64,000 bases of DNA from Pisolithus tinctorius (Eukaryota; Basidiomycota; Agaricomycetes; Boletales; Pisolithaceae): NCBI GenBank assembly GCA_024663395.1, contig JANFAH010000029.1, positions 186,001 to 250,000 on the forward strand, written 5' to 3'. Under the pieces are notes generated by a model. That model was not told the DNA's origin. It was given only the letters and a program-made list of their open reading frames with translations, and ran no database searches. The first letter of the stretch is position 1. Each line of letters starts with the position of its first letter. Below, piece after piece: positions 22,645 to 32,356 of this stretch. The position numbers and the translations under genes were made by a program.

Positions 22645-23073
22645 TAGACACTGCTTTGCAGTGTCTGTCACTTCGGTTAAGTCCTCGCCCAGTCATGTCC
22701 CCGGTCCACTCTGTCCCGGTCTCCGTTACCTTAGTCATACGTTAGTAATCCTCGTCTTACCAATCTGCTTAGCAATCTTCGCGAGACCGGCATTACCGGT
22801 CTCCGTACTATAGTTACTTCTGGTATATAAACTTGTAGTTACTCGGCCTGTACTCCCTAGTCTGAAATCAACTAAGTCACCTCTGATAACCCCACCTCGG
22901 CCTCGGACTCGGACTGTGACCCACGCAAGGGAATAGCGCTGTACCCTCAGTCGCTAAGTCCAAACAGTCCACCCACCTGCACCTTCGTCTTTACCTCTGA
23001 TCCCGACCCCTCGGCCTCGCGCCCGCTTTGGTCTCCGGTCCAGTCTCAACCCAGACAATCCCCGTACTTGACA
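22645..23073 (+). repeat. G2 5' LTR, second part
   Basis: The remaining 429 bases of the 528-bp LTR, ending CTTGACA. It begins with a 9-bp perfect hairpin, AGACACTGC-TTT-GCAGTGTCT (22646-22666), directly beside the G3 insertion point. Confidence 0.95.
22824..22868 (+). promoter_or_regulatory. G2 LTR promoter: TATA box and self-primer sequence
   Basis: TATATAAA at 22824-22831 is followed 28 bases later by AGTCTGAAAT (22859-22868), which should be at or near the RNA 5' end. These ten bases are the exact reverse complement of ATTTCAGACT at 23076-23085 just inside the LTR. The same pair of elements is present in the 3' LTR (TATATAAA near 29857). Confidence 0.75.
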
Positions 23074-23075
23074 GT

Positions 23076-23085
23076 ATTTCAGACT
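23076..23085 (+). promoter_or_regulatory. G2 self-priming primer-binding site
   Basis: ATTTCAGACT starts two bases after the 5' LTR end. It is complementary to the predicted first ten bases of the transcript. No TGG-type tRNA site is present. This is the arrangement of Tf1/sushi-group self-priming retrotransposons. Confidence 0.75.
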
Positions 23086-23111
23086 CTCCACTTGTGTGGG
23101 TCTAATACATC

Positions 23112-24476
23112 ATGGCAACCAAGACTCGTTTCCAACCTCCCCGTGGCCGCTCTGCCACTAATCCCGACTCCACCTCAGCCAGTGGGGCTCGCCATGAAAC
23201 AGCTCTAGCTGCGTTGGGCACCACTAGGCGCTCCCCAGATCCCGTTAGTCCCTTCAGGGGTTTTTCAGCCCGCACTTCTAATACCCCTACCCCACGTCGT
23301 CCCACTGCTCCCATCCCCGAGGATGACCCCGGCGATGATGGACCGGGCAACGATGATGATAACCACCCAGAAGATGATGACCCCGGTAATGATCCCGATG
23401 ATAATGGTCCCGGTGACGATGATCCGGAAGATGATCCGGACACCGAGCCCGGCATTACGGTCCTGGACAACCTCGCTTCGGCCATCAAGTTATTGGCTCG
23501 CAATGCCTGCACCACCCCTGAGTCCTCAAGTAGGACCAAGCTGCGCGAGCCCGACACTTTCGATGGCACCGACCCAAAGAAACTTCGCGCTTTCTTCATC
23601 CAGTGCGAACTTAACTTCCAAGACCGACCCCGGGCTTTCAGGACCGATCGCGCCAAAGTCATCTTCACCCAGTCGTACCTCAAAGGTATGGCTCTTGAAT
23701 GGTTTGAGCCGGACTTACTCGGGCTCGACGATCCCGATGATCGGCCTCTTTGGATGGACTCCTGGAGGGAGTTCGTCTTAGAGTTGCAAACCACCTTCGA
23801 ACCCCATGACCCGGTTGCCGACGCCGAAAGTCAACTTGACCACTTGCACATGAAAGATAGCCAGCGCATCAATAGGTACGTAGTCGACTTCAATCGGCTT
23901 GCTTCGCAAGTCCGAGGCTACGGAGATGGTGCGCTGCGCCACCACTTCTACTCCGGACTCCCAGACCGGATTAAGGACGAAGTTTGTCGAGTTGGCAAAC
24001 CCCGGACACTTCACGAGCTCCGCCACCTCGCCCAGGAGATAGATGCGCGCTATTGGGAGCGCAAGGAAGAAGTCCAAAGGGCGAATAAGCACCAGGGCTC
24101 GTCCAACTCTGGTAACAACAAGTCCGGTGGCTCCGGCAACAATAGTCAGCCCAAGACTGGCCAGGACAAATCCAAGGCCGGCAACAACAACAACAACTCC
24201 GGTTCTTCCCCTAAGCTGGCTTCATCGAAGCCGGGCAACAATAGTAACAGCAATTCATCTAATCCCGAGCCTAGCAAACTCGGCAAAGATGGAAAGCTTA
24301 CCCCGGAAGAACGCAAGCGTCGCATAGAGGGCAATCTCTGCATGTTCTGCGGAGGCCCTGGTCATTTTGCTGACAAATGCCCTAAGAAAGCCGGAAAGGC
24401 CAAAGCTCGCGCTGCGGCCACCACCGAGGCCGCGCCGGCCTCGGGCTCAGGTACTACCCCCGAGACAAAAAAATAG
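23112..24476 (+). CDS. gag: G2 Gag
   Basis: 454 residues from ATG 23112. The N-terminal part is disordered and rich in proline and acidic residues (DDP/DDG repeats, residues 75-120). A capsid-like helical domain follows (about 140-310), with the usual LNFQDRP and YLKGMALEWFEP type signatures. Then comes an Asn/Ser/Gly-rich linker, and a CCHC zinc knuckle (CMFCGGPGHFADKC, around residue 415). The frame ends TAG on a slippery run. The frame is open throughout. Gag forms the virus-like particle and binds the element RNA. Confidence 0.93.
   Translation: MATKTRFQPPRGRSATNPDSTSASGARHETALAALGTTRRSPDPVSPFRGFSARTSNTPTPRRPTAPIPEDDPGDDGPGNDDDNHPEDDDPGNDPDDNGPGDDDPEDDPDTEPGITVLDNLASAIKLLARNACTTPESSSRTKLREPDTFDGTDPKKLRAFFIQCELNFQDRPRAFRTDRAKVIFTQSYLKGMALEWFEPDLLGLDDPDDRPLWMDSWREFVLELQTTFEPHDPVADAESQLDHLHMKDSQRINRYVVDFNRLASQVRGYGDGALRHHFYSGLPDRIKDEVCRVGKPRTLHELRHLAQEIDARYWERKEEVQRANKHQGSSNSGNNKSGGSGNNSQPKTGQDKSKAGNNNNNSGSSPKLASSKPGNNSNSNSSNPEPSKLGKDGKLTPEERKRRIEGNLCMFCGGPGHFADKCPKKAGKAKARAAATTEAAPASGSGTTPETKK
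24467..24473 (+). promoter_or_regulatory. Programmed -1 frameshift site of G2 (A AAA AAA)
   Basis: Gag ends ACA AAA AAA TAG. The heptamer A AAA AAA is in the correct phase for -1 slippage and abuts the stop. After slippage ATA GGT AGT opens about 20 codons that lead without a stop into protease. Confidence 0.85.
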
Positions 24477-27400
24477 GTAGTGGCTCCCAGGACTCCGCAC
24501 AATCTGGGAGCTGCGTTGACTCCAGTTGTGCAAACTTGGAGGCTCGTCTCAACGCGTCCGCTCTTTCCAGTCCGAATTCTTTAACCCCCTATGTCACTAT
24601 AGAAAACCCAGAAATACCTCGGCTTCGTACTTTAGTGGACTCCAGTTCCACCCATTGTTTTATAGATAATCAGTTTGTTAATCAACACTCGTTTACCCCT
24701 TACTCGGTCTCACCAATCCGACTCCGGCTTTTTGATGGAACATCCACCTTCACTATAACCCAAGCAGTAGATGTCAACATCCGCTTCGCGTCCAGCGATG
24801 TCACCCCGGTAACCCTGTTTCTAGCCCCATTGGATTCTGAGTGTAGAATAGTCCTCGGACATGACTGGCTCACCCGCTACAATCCGTTGATTGATTGGGT
24901 ATTGGGCAGTCTAACATTCCGGACTCCTGCACAAGGAATGCCAACCCCATCGACACCCCCTGTAAGCCCGGTTTCCACCGGCCTTCCTGACTCCGGTCCT
25001 AGTGACCAACCCGGCCTCGCGCCATCTGTACTGGTCTCCGACTCTCCGGCTCGCACCCCTCTGAAAGCCCCTCTTGTTTCCCTGATCAACACAGCCGCCT
25101 TTGTGCACGCCTGCAAACTAGAAGGGTCCATCCAATTCCAACTTCAGCTCTGCCCCTCGGACTCAGCTCAAGCCCGATCGGCCTCGGCTTCCCCTTCTCC
25201 GGCCTTACCCAATGTACTGGAGGAGTACCATGACTTTGCTGATGTATTCAGCAAGGCCAAGGCCTCGGCACTCCCACCACACCGGGAGTACGACCTGAAA
25301 ATAGAGCTTGAAGAAGGAACTACCCCGCCTCTCAGCACCATCTACTCCCTGTCCCCGGTTGAGCTCCAAGCTCTCCGGACTTTCATCGATGAAAACCTCA
25401 CCACCGGATTCATTCGGCCTACTTCATCCCCTTATGCTGCACCGGTCCTCTTTGTCAAAAAGAAGGACGGCTCCCTCCGGCTTTGCGTGGACTTCCACGG
25501 CCTCAACAAAATCACTAAGAAGGATCGCTACCCACTCCCGCTCATCTCCGACCTGTTAGATTCACCAAGCCGAGCCAAGATCTACACTAAGATTGATCTT
25601 CGGCATGCTTACCATCTCGTCCGGATTGCCCCGGGCGATGAATGGAAAACCGCCTTCCGGACTCGGTATGGATCATATGAGTGGTTAGTGATGCCTTTCG
25701 GCCTCACCAATGCCCCGGCCGCTTTCCAGCGCTTCGTCAACACTATCTTCGCGGATATGTTGGATGTATGTGTGGTCGTCTACTTAGATGACATCCTGAT
25801 CTACTCCAGAGATAAAGAGTCTCACAAGCAGCATGTCCGAGAAGTCCTCCGCCAGCTTCGGCTTCACAGCCTGTATGCGAAGCCGGAGAAATGCGAGTTC
25901 CACTCGGACTCGGTCGAATACCTCGGATTCCACCTCTCCCCTGCCGGCCTCACAATGTCGAAGGAAAAAGTCCAGACCATCTGCGATTGGCCTGAGCCTC
26001 GCAAGGTCAAAGACATTCAGTCTTTCCTCGGCTTCGCAAACTTCTACCGCCGGTTCATTTTTAATTACTCAGACATCGTCGTACCGCTGACTCGGCTTAC
26101 CCGCAAGGGGGCTCCTTGGAACTTCTCCGAGGAGTGCCGCCGGTCATTCAATAACCTCAAGGCTGCCTTCACTACTGCGCCGGTCTTAACTCACTTCATC
26201 CCCAGGGTCCCTATCACCGTCGAGACCGACGCGTCAGACTACGCTATCGCTGGCATTCTGTCTATTACTTGCGGCGACAGCCAGATTCATCCGGTCGCAT
26301 TCTACTCCCGGACTCTGACAGCCCCAGAATTGAATTATGACACCCACGATAAGGCACTGCTTGCAATCTTTGAAGCATTCCGGACCTGGCGCCACTACCT
26401 TGAGGGCTCGGCCTCACCGGTCGACGTTGTTACCAACCACAAAAATCTCGAGTACTTCTCTACCTCCAAAGTACTCACCCGCTGCCAAGCTCGTTGGTCT
26501 GAGTTCCTGTCTCAGTTCAATATGATCATTCGATTCAGACCCGGTAAGCTTGGGGCTAAGCCCGATGCCCTAACTAGACGATGGGACGTCTACCCCAAAG
26601 AGGGGGATAGCGGCTATGCCCGAGTGAACCCGCAAAACCTGAGACCGGTCTTCACCCAAGAGCAACTAGCAGTCTCCCTTCGCGCAACCTACCTCGAGTA
26701 CCCGGTCTTACGAGCAGTCACACTGATGGATGTAGAAAAGCTCCATAATGATATCCTGACCGCACTGCCGGATGACCTGGTCTCACAAATCTGCCTGTCC
26801 GACATGTCTGATCCCCAGTGGTCAGTAGATGACACCGGCTTCCTTCGGCTTGATGGAAGGATCTACGTGCCGGACTCGAACGACCTTCGCCTTAGGGTCT
26901 TGCGCCTCAAGCATGACCACCCCCTGTCTGGCCACTTCGGCCAAAATCGCACACTGGAGCTCATACGGCGTGAATATACCTGGCCCAGTCTCAGGACCTT
27001 CGTCAAGGACTATGTCTGGTCTTGCACGGCCTGCGCTCGGGCTAAGGTTCCCCGCCATTGGCCTTACGGCCTCCTCAAGCAACTTCCGGTGCCGGAGAAA
27101 CCATGGAATTCCATCTCTATGGATTTCATCGAGCAACTTCCGGCCTCAACCGGCTTCACGGCCATCCTCGTTGTAGTTGACCGGCTTTCCAAGCAGGCCA
27201 TATTCATCCCCACCCACGACACTATCACGGCCCCAGAACTCGCCAAACTCTTCTTACTCCATGTCTTTTCGAAGCACGGAGTGCCGGCCCATGTAACCTC
27301 AGACCGAGGCTCGGAGTTTGTGTCTCACTTCTTCCGGTCACTCGGTAAGGCCTTAGACATGCGCTTACATTTCACCTCGGGCTACCACCCCGAAGGTGAT

Positions 27401-28192
27401 GGCCAGACCGAGCGGACTAACCAGACTCTCGAACAATATCTCCGAGTCTATTGCAACTACCAACAGGACAATTGGGCCGAGCTACTACCTCTGGCCAAGT
27501 TCGCCTACAATAACGCCCCTAGCGCTACTACCGGTGTTTCCCCTTTCTTTGCTAATAAGGGATACCACCCCAACATCTCAGTATACCCGGAGCGCGATCT
27601 TACCTCCGCCCAGGCTCGCGATTATGCAGTCGACCTAGATTCACTGCACCAGTACCTACATGAGGAGATGACCCTCGCACAACAGCGCTACCAAGGACCG
27701 GCCAATGCTAAATGCATGCCGGCTCCGGACTTCAAAGTTGGTGACCAAGTATATGTCAAAGCCAAATACTTCCGGTCTACTCGGCCTTCCAAGAAGCTCT
27801 CGGAGAAGAACCTTGGACCGTATCCGGTCATAGCTCAGGCCGGTACCCACTCTTTCACACTGCGCCTGCTGGACTCAATGCGCGCGGTGCACCCGGTCTT
27901 CCATGTTTCCCAACTCGAGCCGGCCGTCCCTAACACCATCCCGAACCGGACTCAACCACCACCTCCACCAGTCGAAGTCGATGGTGATCTAGAGTTCGAG
28001 GTAGCAGAAATTCTCGACTCCAAGGTCGACCGGTGTCGCCAGTGTTGGCTTCAGTACTTAGTCCGGTGGACCGGCTACGAGGGGACCGATGAAGAAACTA
28101 CTTGGGTACTCACTACAGAGCTTGACAACGCTTCTGAACTCGTCCAAGAGTTTCACTCCAGCTATCCCGGTAAACCCGGACCATATCAATGA
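24474..28192 (+). CDS. pol: G2 Pol with chromodomain
   Basis: More than 1,200 residues, entered by -1 frameshift. Order: protease (LVDSSSTHC, followed by IVLGHDWL), RT (VDFHGLNKI, MPFGLTNAPAAFQ, YLDDILIYS), RNase H (ETDASDYAI, NHKNLEYF), integrase (HHCC, then MDFIEQL, TSDRGSEF and the DGQTERTNQ glutamate, and a GPF-like region) and a C-terminal chromodomain (EVAEILDSK...QYLVRWTGYEG...TTWV). Two departures from family consensus stand out. The RT DYR-x-LN arginine is His (CAC, 25496-25498), and the RNase H TDHK aspartate is Asn (AAC, 26435-26437). Each is one CpG transition away from the expected codon. The frame is open, but the enzyme is probably impaired. Confidence 0.93.
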
Positions 28193-28381
28193 GAACCGGT
28201 CTCAACCGGCCTCAGTTTCCTTTCTGTTTTCTATCGGTATCTAGTACTCCTTTTGATCCCTTACTTACTATGTTTTTCTTTTCTTGATTGCTCTCACTTA
28301 CTGTACAAGATCGAAACCGGACGCCGGACACCGGGCACATGACATTCGCAGAGGAAACAACACAAACACTATGCTACGGGT

Positions 28382-29440
28382 CTACTCGGCCTCGGCCATA
28401 CTCTCGTCCTCCCCTTCGGACTCCTCCTCCTCATCTTCGCCGTGGGCCTTCAACCACTCGGCCTCCTCACGCAACTCGTCAGAATCGAGCTCAGACGAGC
28501 CCGAGTCCGAAGGGGATACCGCCATCCCGAAGCCGTACGATTCGTCGAGTATCGACTCGAGCGCGTCGGCTATGCGACCCGAGTTTTCAACCGCGGTCTC
28601 GTGGAGTTCGAAAAGGCTGGCCAGGTTGTTGGCAATCAGCCCCGCGGCCTCGATCAGTCGCTTGAGCTTGTTCTCCAAGCCCGAGTACCTGGCTGTGCTG
28701 ACCTCTTTCATCTCGCTCCCACCGGCCTCAAACTCATTGAGGTCCAAGACCTCGGTCGGTCTCGCACTCGTCCTCGCCCGCTTTTGCGTACTGGGCCCGG
28801 CCTCGGCGTTCTCCTCCTTGGCTTTCCGCTTCTTCCCCTTGTCGGTCCTCCCGGCCTTAGGACCGGCCTCGGCGTCTTTCCCATCCCCGGGCCAGCGGCA
28901 CTTGCCTTTCAATAAGTTGCAGCGCACACAGGCCACGCGCTTCTTGTTGCCGTCTATGACGAATTCGCAGACGGTGTTGGCCCGGGCACAGCGGGTACAG
29001 CTAAAAGGATTGTCAAAAGAGGATACGCATAAGGTTAAAAAGTTCACTCACCCAGGGTCCATGATCACCTTCTTCACCTCCCCCCCGGCCTCATTACCCT
29101 TGTCGGCCTCAGCCTTACATTTTCGCTCGGCCTCCTTTTCCTCCTTGGCCCTGCGCTTTTCCTCCTCCTCACGTGCCCTTTGCTCCTCGGCCTCCCGCGC
29201 TATCCTCTCGGCCTCGGCTTGCTCTCTCGCCACCCTCTCGGCCTCAAGCCGAGCCTGCTCCTCCCATCGGGCTTGTTCGGCCGCCTTTCGTCGCTTCCTC
29301 TCCTTCGCCTTGGCCCTCATTGTCTCTTCCTCGTCGTCGGTGTCGTACCTGATGGCGTCTTCCGACACCTGGGACCAGTCGATCACGACTCAGCCTTTGA
29401 GGTTGTTATCGGCGGAGACGATCGGTCGAGGGTCGGACAT
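28382..29440 (-). CDS. Antisense cargo gene of G2: coiled-coil plus Zn2Cys6-like protein
   Basis: Two exons (29440-29052 and 29000-28382) separated by a GT-AG intron (29051-29001) encode 335 residues from ATG 29440. Codon 17 is TGA (29392-29390), where CGA would read through, so this copy may be broken or start later. Exon 1 encodes a long Glu/Arg/Ala-rich coiled coil. Exon 2 starts with the cluster C-x2-C-x6-C-x12-C-x2-C-x6-C (28999-28898), followed by a Lys/Arg-rich stretch, a helical segment and an acidic tail. It lies between pol and the 3' LTR in opposite orientation, the same place as the G3 antisense gene. The pattern is within the fungal Zn2Cys6 range. Function is unknown; nucleic-acid binding is inferred. 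Confidence 0.75.
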
Positions 29441-29565
29441 GATGGTTAGGATGAGAAAGAAAGACGCAAAGGGCTTAGCGGGCCACAAGTATCATTTTTT
29501 TCGAACTCAGCCAACTTTCGGACTCAGCCCACCACTCTCGCAAGGGTCTCATGGGTTCGACCCCT

Positions 29566-29575
29566 AAGAGGGGGA
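29566..29575 (+). promoter_or_regulatory. G2 polypurine tract
   Basis: AAGAGGGGGA ends three bases before the 3' LTR start (TGTCATAG, 29579). It would prime plus-strand DNA synthesis. Confidence 0.8.
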
Positions 29576-29578
29576 TAC

Positions 29579-30106
29579 TGTCATAGCCATGTCTCGACCC
29601 CGGCCGGACTTGGCCTCGCGCTCACTCAGTCTGGCCTCGGCCTCGCCAATCCCGTATCTCCAGTTGGTCTAGCGCGGTAGACACTGCTTTGCAGTGTCTG
29701 TCACTTCGGTTAAGTCCTCGCCCGGTCGTGTCCCCGGTCCACTCTGTCCCGGTCTCCGTTACCTTAGTCATACGTTAGTAATCCTCGTCTTACCAATCTG
29801 CTTAGCAATCTTCGCGAGACCGGCATTACCGGTCTCCATACTATAGTTACTTCTGGTATATAAACTCGTAGTTACTCGGCCTGTACTCCCTAGTCTGAAA
29901 TCAACTAAGTCACCTCTGATAACCCCACCTCGGCCTCGGACTCGGACTGTGACCCACGCAAGGGAATAGCGCTGTACCCTCAGTCGCTAAGTCCAAACAG
30001 TCCACCCACCTGCACCTTCGTCTTTACCTCTGATCCCGACCCCTCGGCCTCGCGCCCGCTTCGGTCTCCAGTCCGGTCTCAACCCGGACAATCCCCATAC
30101 TTGACA
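29579..30106 (+). repeat. G2 3' LTR (528 bp)
   Basis: Complete, from TGTCATAGCC to CTTGACA. The uninterrupted CTAGCGCGGTAGACACTG at about 29671 shows the G3 target site before insertion. It differs from the 5' LTR at 12 sites, all CpG-type. Confidence 0.95.
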
Positions 30107-30259
30107 GGAATATGGAGAGGATTACGACGGCATAGCAGATGCGGAGGGTGAAGTTGATGAAACGATGCCCCAGGACGAGACCGCAGGAAGTGCCGGGGAC
30201 ACTGCTTTGTAAGCAAGTTTTACACGAGGAAAGGGTACTTTGTACCCTGGAGGGGGGAA

Positions 30260-30410
30260 TGTAAGGACTTGGTCCGACACTGTTGACCGTTTGTTCAGAT
30301 GGTGAATTCTCTATGACAGTCTTACTTATCACCTCATTTGTTTCTTGATCCTACTTTACCTGTAGCAGTACTCTGACATATTTCGTGCCTGCTCTCTAAC
30401 CTATAAAATG
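30260..30410 (+). repeat. G1 3' LTR, first part
   Basis: 151 bases from TGTAAGGACT to CTATAAAATG. The LTR resumes at 51173 for 138 bases, giving 289 in total. The KDZ element sits within the TATA region of the LTR. The last eight bases (30403-30410, ATAAAATG) are the KDZ target duplication. Confidence 0.95.
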
Positions 30411-30690
30411 ACCCCATGTAGTCCATTTAGTCACAACATATAGGTAGCCTGCGTGCCAAAATGCCAACACTTATATAGACCCTGCGACGGGCCCGTCTAA
30501 ATAGATTAGCCATGACACATGGACAGGCCTGAGGGCCTATAGTGAGAGCAACATGTGTACGGGCCCGTAAGCGCAATTCCACAACATATGGGAGGGCCTG
30601 TGGAGGGTAAGGATGCTGTAACATATAGATGGGCCCGTGACCAAGTAAGTATGCTGAGCTACTGTAAGACATGGACGGGCCCGCCCATCA
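30411..30690 (+). repeat. KDZ left terminal inverted repeat
   Basis: It matches the reverse complement of 50890-51164. Near the tip both have TTAGTCACAACA, then AGCCTG, GTGCCAAAA and CCAACACTTATATAGACCC. Further in, matching GGGCCC-centred motifs and TAAGGATGCTG follow. The first 12 or so bases align only loosely. Confidence 0.85.
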
Positions 30691-32250
30691 TATGCTTTAT
30701 AGGGTCACAACATAAAGAGGGGCCCCTCTATGATAGATTACAGAGTTGGCAACATATGGAAGGGCCCGTCTTTGGGATAATATACCCCTGTCACAACATA
30801 TAGACGGGCCCATCCATAGCAAGATGTACGCCTGTCGCAATATAAGGATGGGCCTGTCAGTAATATCATTGACAGCGTCACAACACATAGACGGGCCCGT
30901 CTAGTAAGATGCACCACTGCCGCAACATAAAGATGGGCCCGTCAGTAATGTGATTTATAGCGTCACAACATATGGGCGGGCCCTTCCGTAATACCATTTA
31001 TACCATCACAACACATGGGCGGGCCCATCCATAGTAAGATGTACCTGTCGCAACATAAAGACGGGCCCTTCAATATATATCATTTACAGGGTCACAACAC
31101 ATGGACGGGCCCGTCTAGTAAGATGCACCCGTGTCACAACATAAAGACGGGCCTTTCAGCAAGGTCAATTACATGGTCACAGCACATGGACGGGCCCATC
31201 AATAGCAACACGTATGCCTGTCACAACATAAAGACGGGCCCATCAGCAATATCATTTACAGCGTCACAACACATAGACAGGCCCATCTAGTAAGATACGC
31301 CCCTGTCGCAACATAAGGACGGGCCCGTCAGTAATATCAATTACACGGTCACAACACATGGACAGGCCCATCAATAGCGACACGTATGCCTGTCGCAACA
31401 TAAGGACGGGCCCATCAGTAATATCATTTACAGTGTCACAACACATAGACAGGCCCGTCAATAGCAACACGTATGCCTGTCGCAACATAAAGACAGGCCC
31501 GTCAATAATATCATTTACAATGTCAAAACACATAGACGGGCCCGTCTAGTAAGATATGCCCCTGTCACAACATAAGGACGGGCCCGTCAGTAATATCATT
31601 TACAGTGTCACAACACATAGATGGGCCCGTCAGTAATATCAATTACGCGATCACAACACATGGACGGGCCCGTCAATAGCGACATGTATGCCTGTTGCAA
31701 CATAACGACGGGCCCATCAGTAATATCAATTACACAGTCACAACACATGGACGGGCCCGTCAATAGCGACACGTATGCCTGTCGCAACATAAGGACGGGC
31801 CCATCAGTAATATCATCTACAGTGTCACAACACATAGACGGGCCCGTCAATAGCAACACGTATGCCTGTCACAACATAAAGACGGGCCCGTCAATAATAT
31901 CATTTACAATGTCAAAACACATAGACGGGCCCGTCTAGTAAGATATGCCCCTGTCGCAACATAAGGATGGGCCCGTCAGTAATATCAATTACAAGGTCAC
32001 AACACATGGACGGGCTCGTCAATAGCAACATGCATGCCTGTCACAACATAAAGACGGGCCCATTGGTCACAACATAAGGACGGGCCCTTCAGCAGTATTA
32101 TTTATATGGTCATAACGTATGGATGGCCCTTCAGTAATATCTTTTATATCGCCATAAAACAAGGACGGGTCTGTCTAGTAAGATCCACCCCTGTTGCAAC
32201 ATAAGACGGGTCCAACACCAATAGCATGTATAGCGTCACAACATATTGAT
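30691..32250 (+). repeat. KDZ left subterminal array
   Basis: Dozens of units carry the 12-base palindrome GACGGGCCCGTC or close variants. Two half-units alternate: one with TCACAACACAT before the palindrome, one with TCGCAACATAA before it. AT-rich spacers (TAATATCATTTACA type) give a dimeric period of roughly 80-90 bases. Most palindrome variants are CG changed to TG or CA. Open frames found here are products of the repeat and are not genes. Confidence 0.9.
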
Positions 32251-32356
32251 TGGATCACAGTAAAATATTGAGGCAAGCATCCCGAAATGCCGTAATTTTC
32301 CAACAAGCTGCAAGCGGCTCGCCCGCTATACAATTCCGACCACATCCACCCCAAGC

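Larger units (their letters stand above)
12452..30106 (+). mobile_element. G2: Ty3/gypsy chromovirus
   Basis: G2 is flanked by GGAAT at 12447-12451 and 30107-30111. Its own length is about 7.56 kb after removing G3. Order: 5' LTR (split by G3), self-primer site, gag, -1 frameshift, pol with C-terminal chromodomain, antisense Zn2Cys6-like gene, polypurine tract, 3' LTR. Both LTRs total 528 bp. They differ at 12 positions, all CpG versus TpG or CpA. The integrase-linked chromodomain and the self-priming layout place it in the chromovirus branch near Tf1/sushi-type elements (inference from architecture). The ORFs are open, but two conserved catalytic-region residues look mutated. Confidence 0.95.
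11356..30212 (+). pseudogene. G1 third ORF, split by G2
   Basis: An open frame of unknown function follows gag-pol in the sense direction, from about 11356 (true start not determined) to 12451. It resumes at 30112 after G2 and ends with TAA at 30210-30212. The codon split by the insertion is rebuilt from T12451 plus 30112-30113, so G2 lies within this ORF. One in-frame TGA (11827-11829) sits where CGA would read through. The protein has a globular-looking first part, then an Arg/Ser/Thr-rich stretch (12100-12350) and an acidic Asp/Glu-rich tail. I do not recognise a domain. It could be an accessory protein of this gypsy clade. Confidence 0.6.

Noticed and set aside
29545..29575. tRNA-like GGTTCGACCCC (B-box-like) before the G2 3' LTR
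   Set aside because: No acceptor stem, D-arm or anticodon arm can be drawn around it, and it abuts the polypurine tract; chance match.
31264..31938. Open frames of 60-105 codons in the left and right KDZ arrays
   Set aside because: They arise from the repeat period and have repeat-derived peptide sequences; similar frames appear on both strands.
30411..32250. CRISPR-like appearance of regularly spaced palindromes
   Set aside because: The genome is eukaryotic, spacers are themselves repeated, units vary, the arrays are inverted at two ends of a transposon, and no cas genes exist. They are subterminal transposon repeats.
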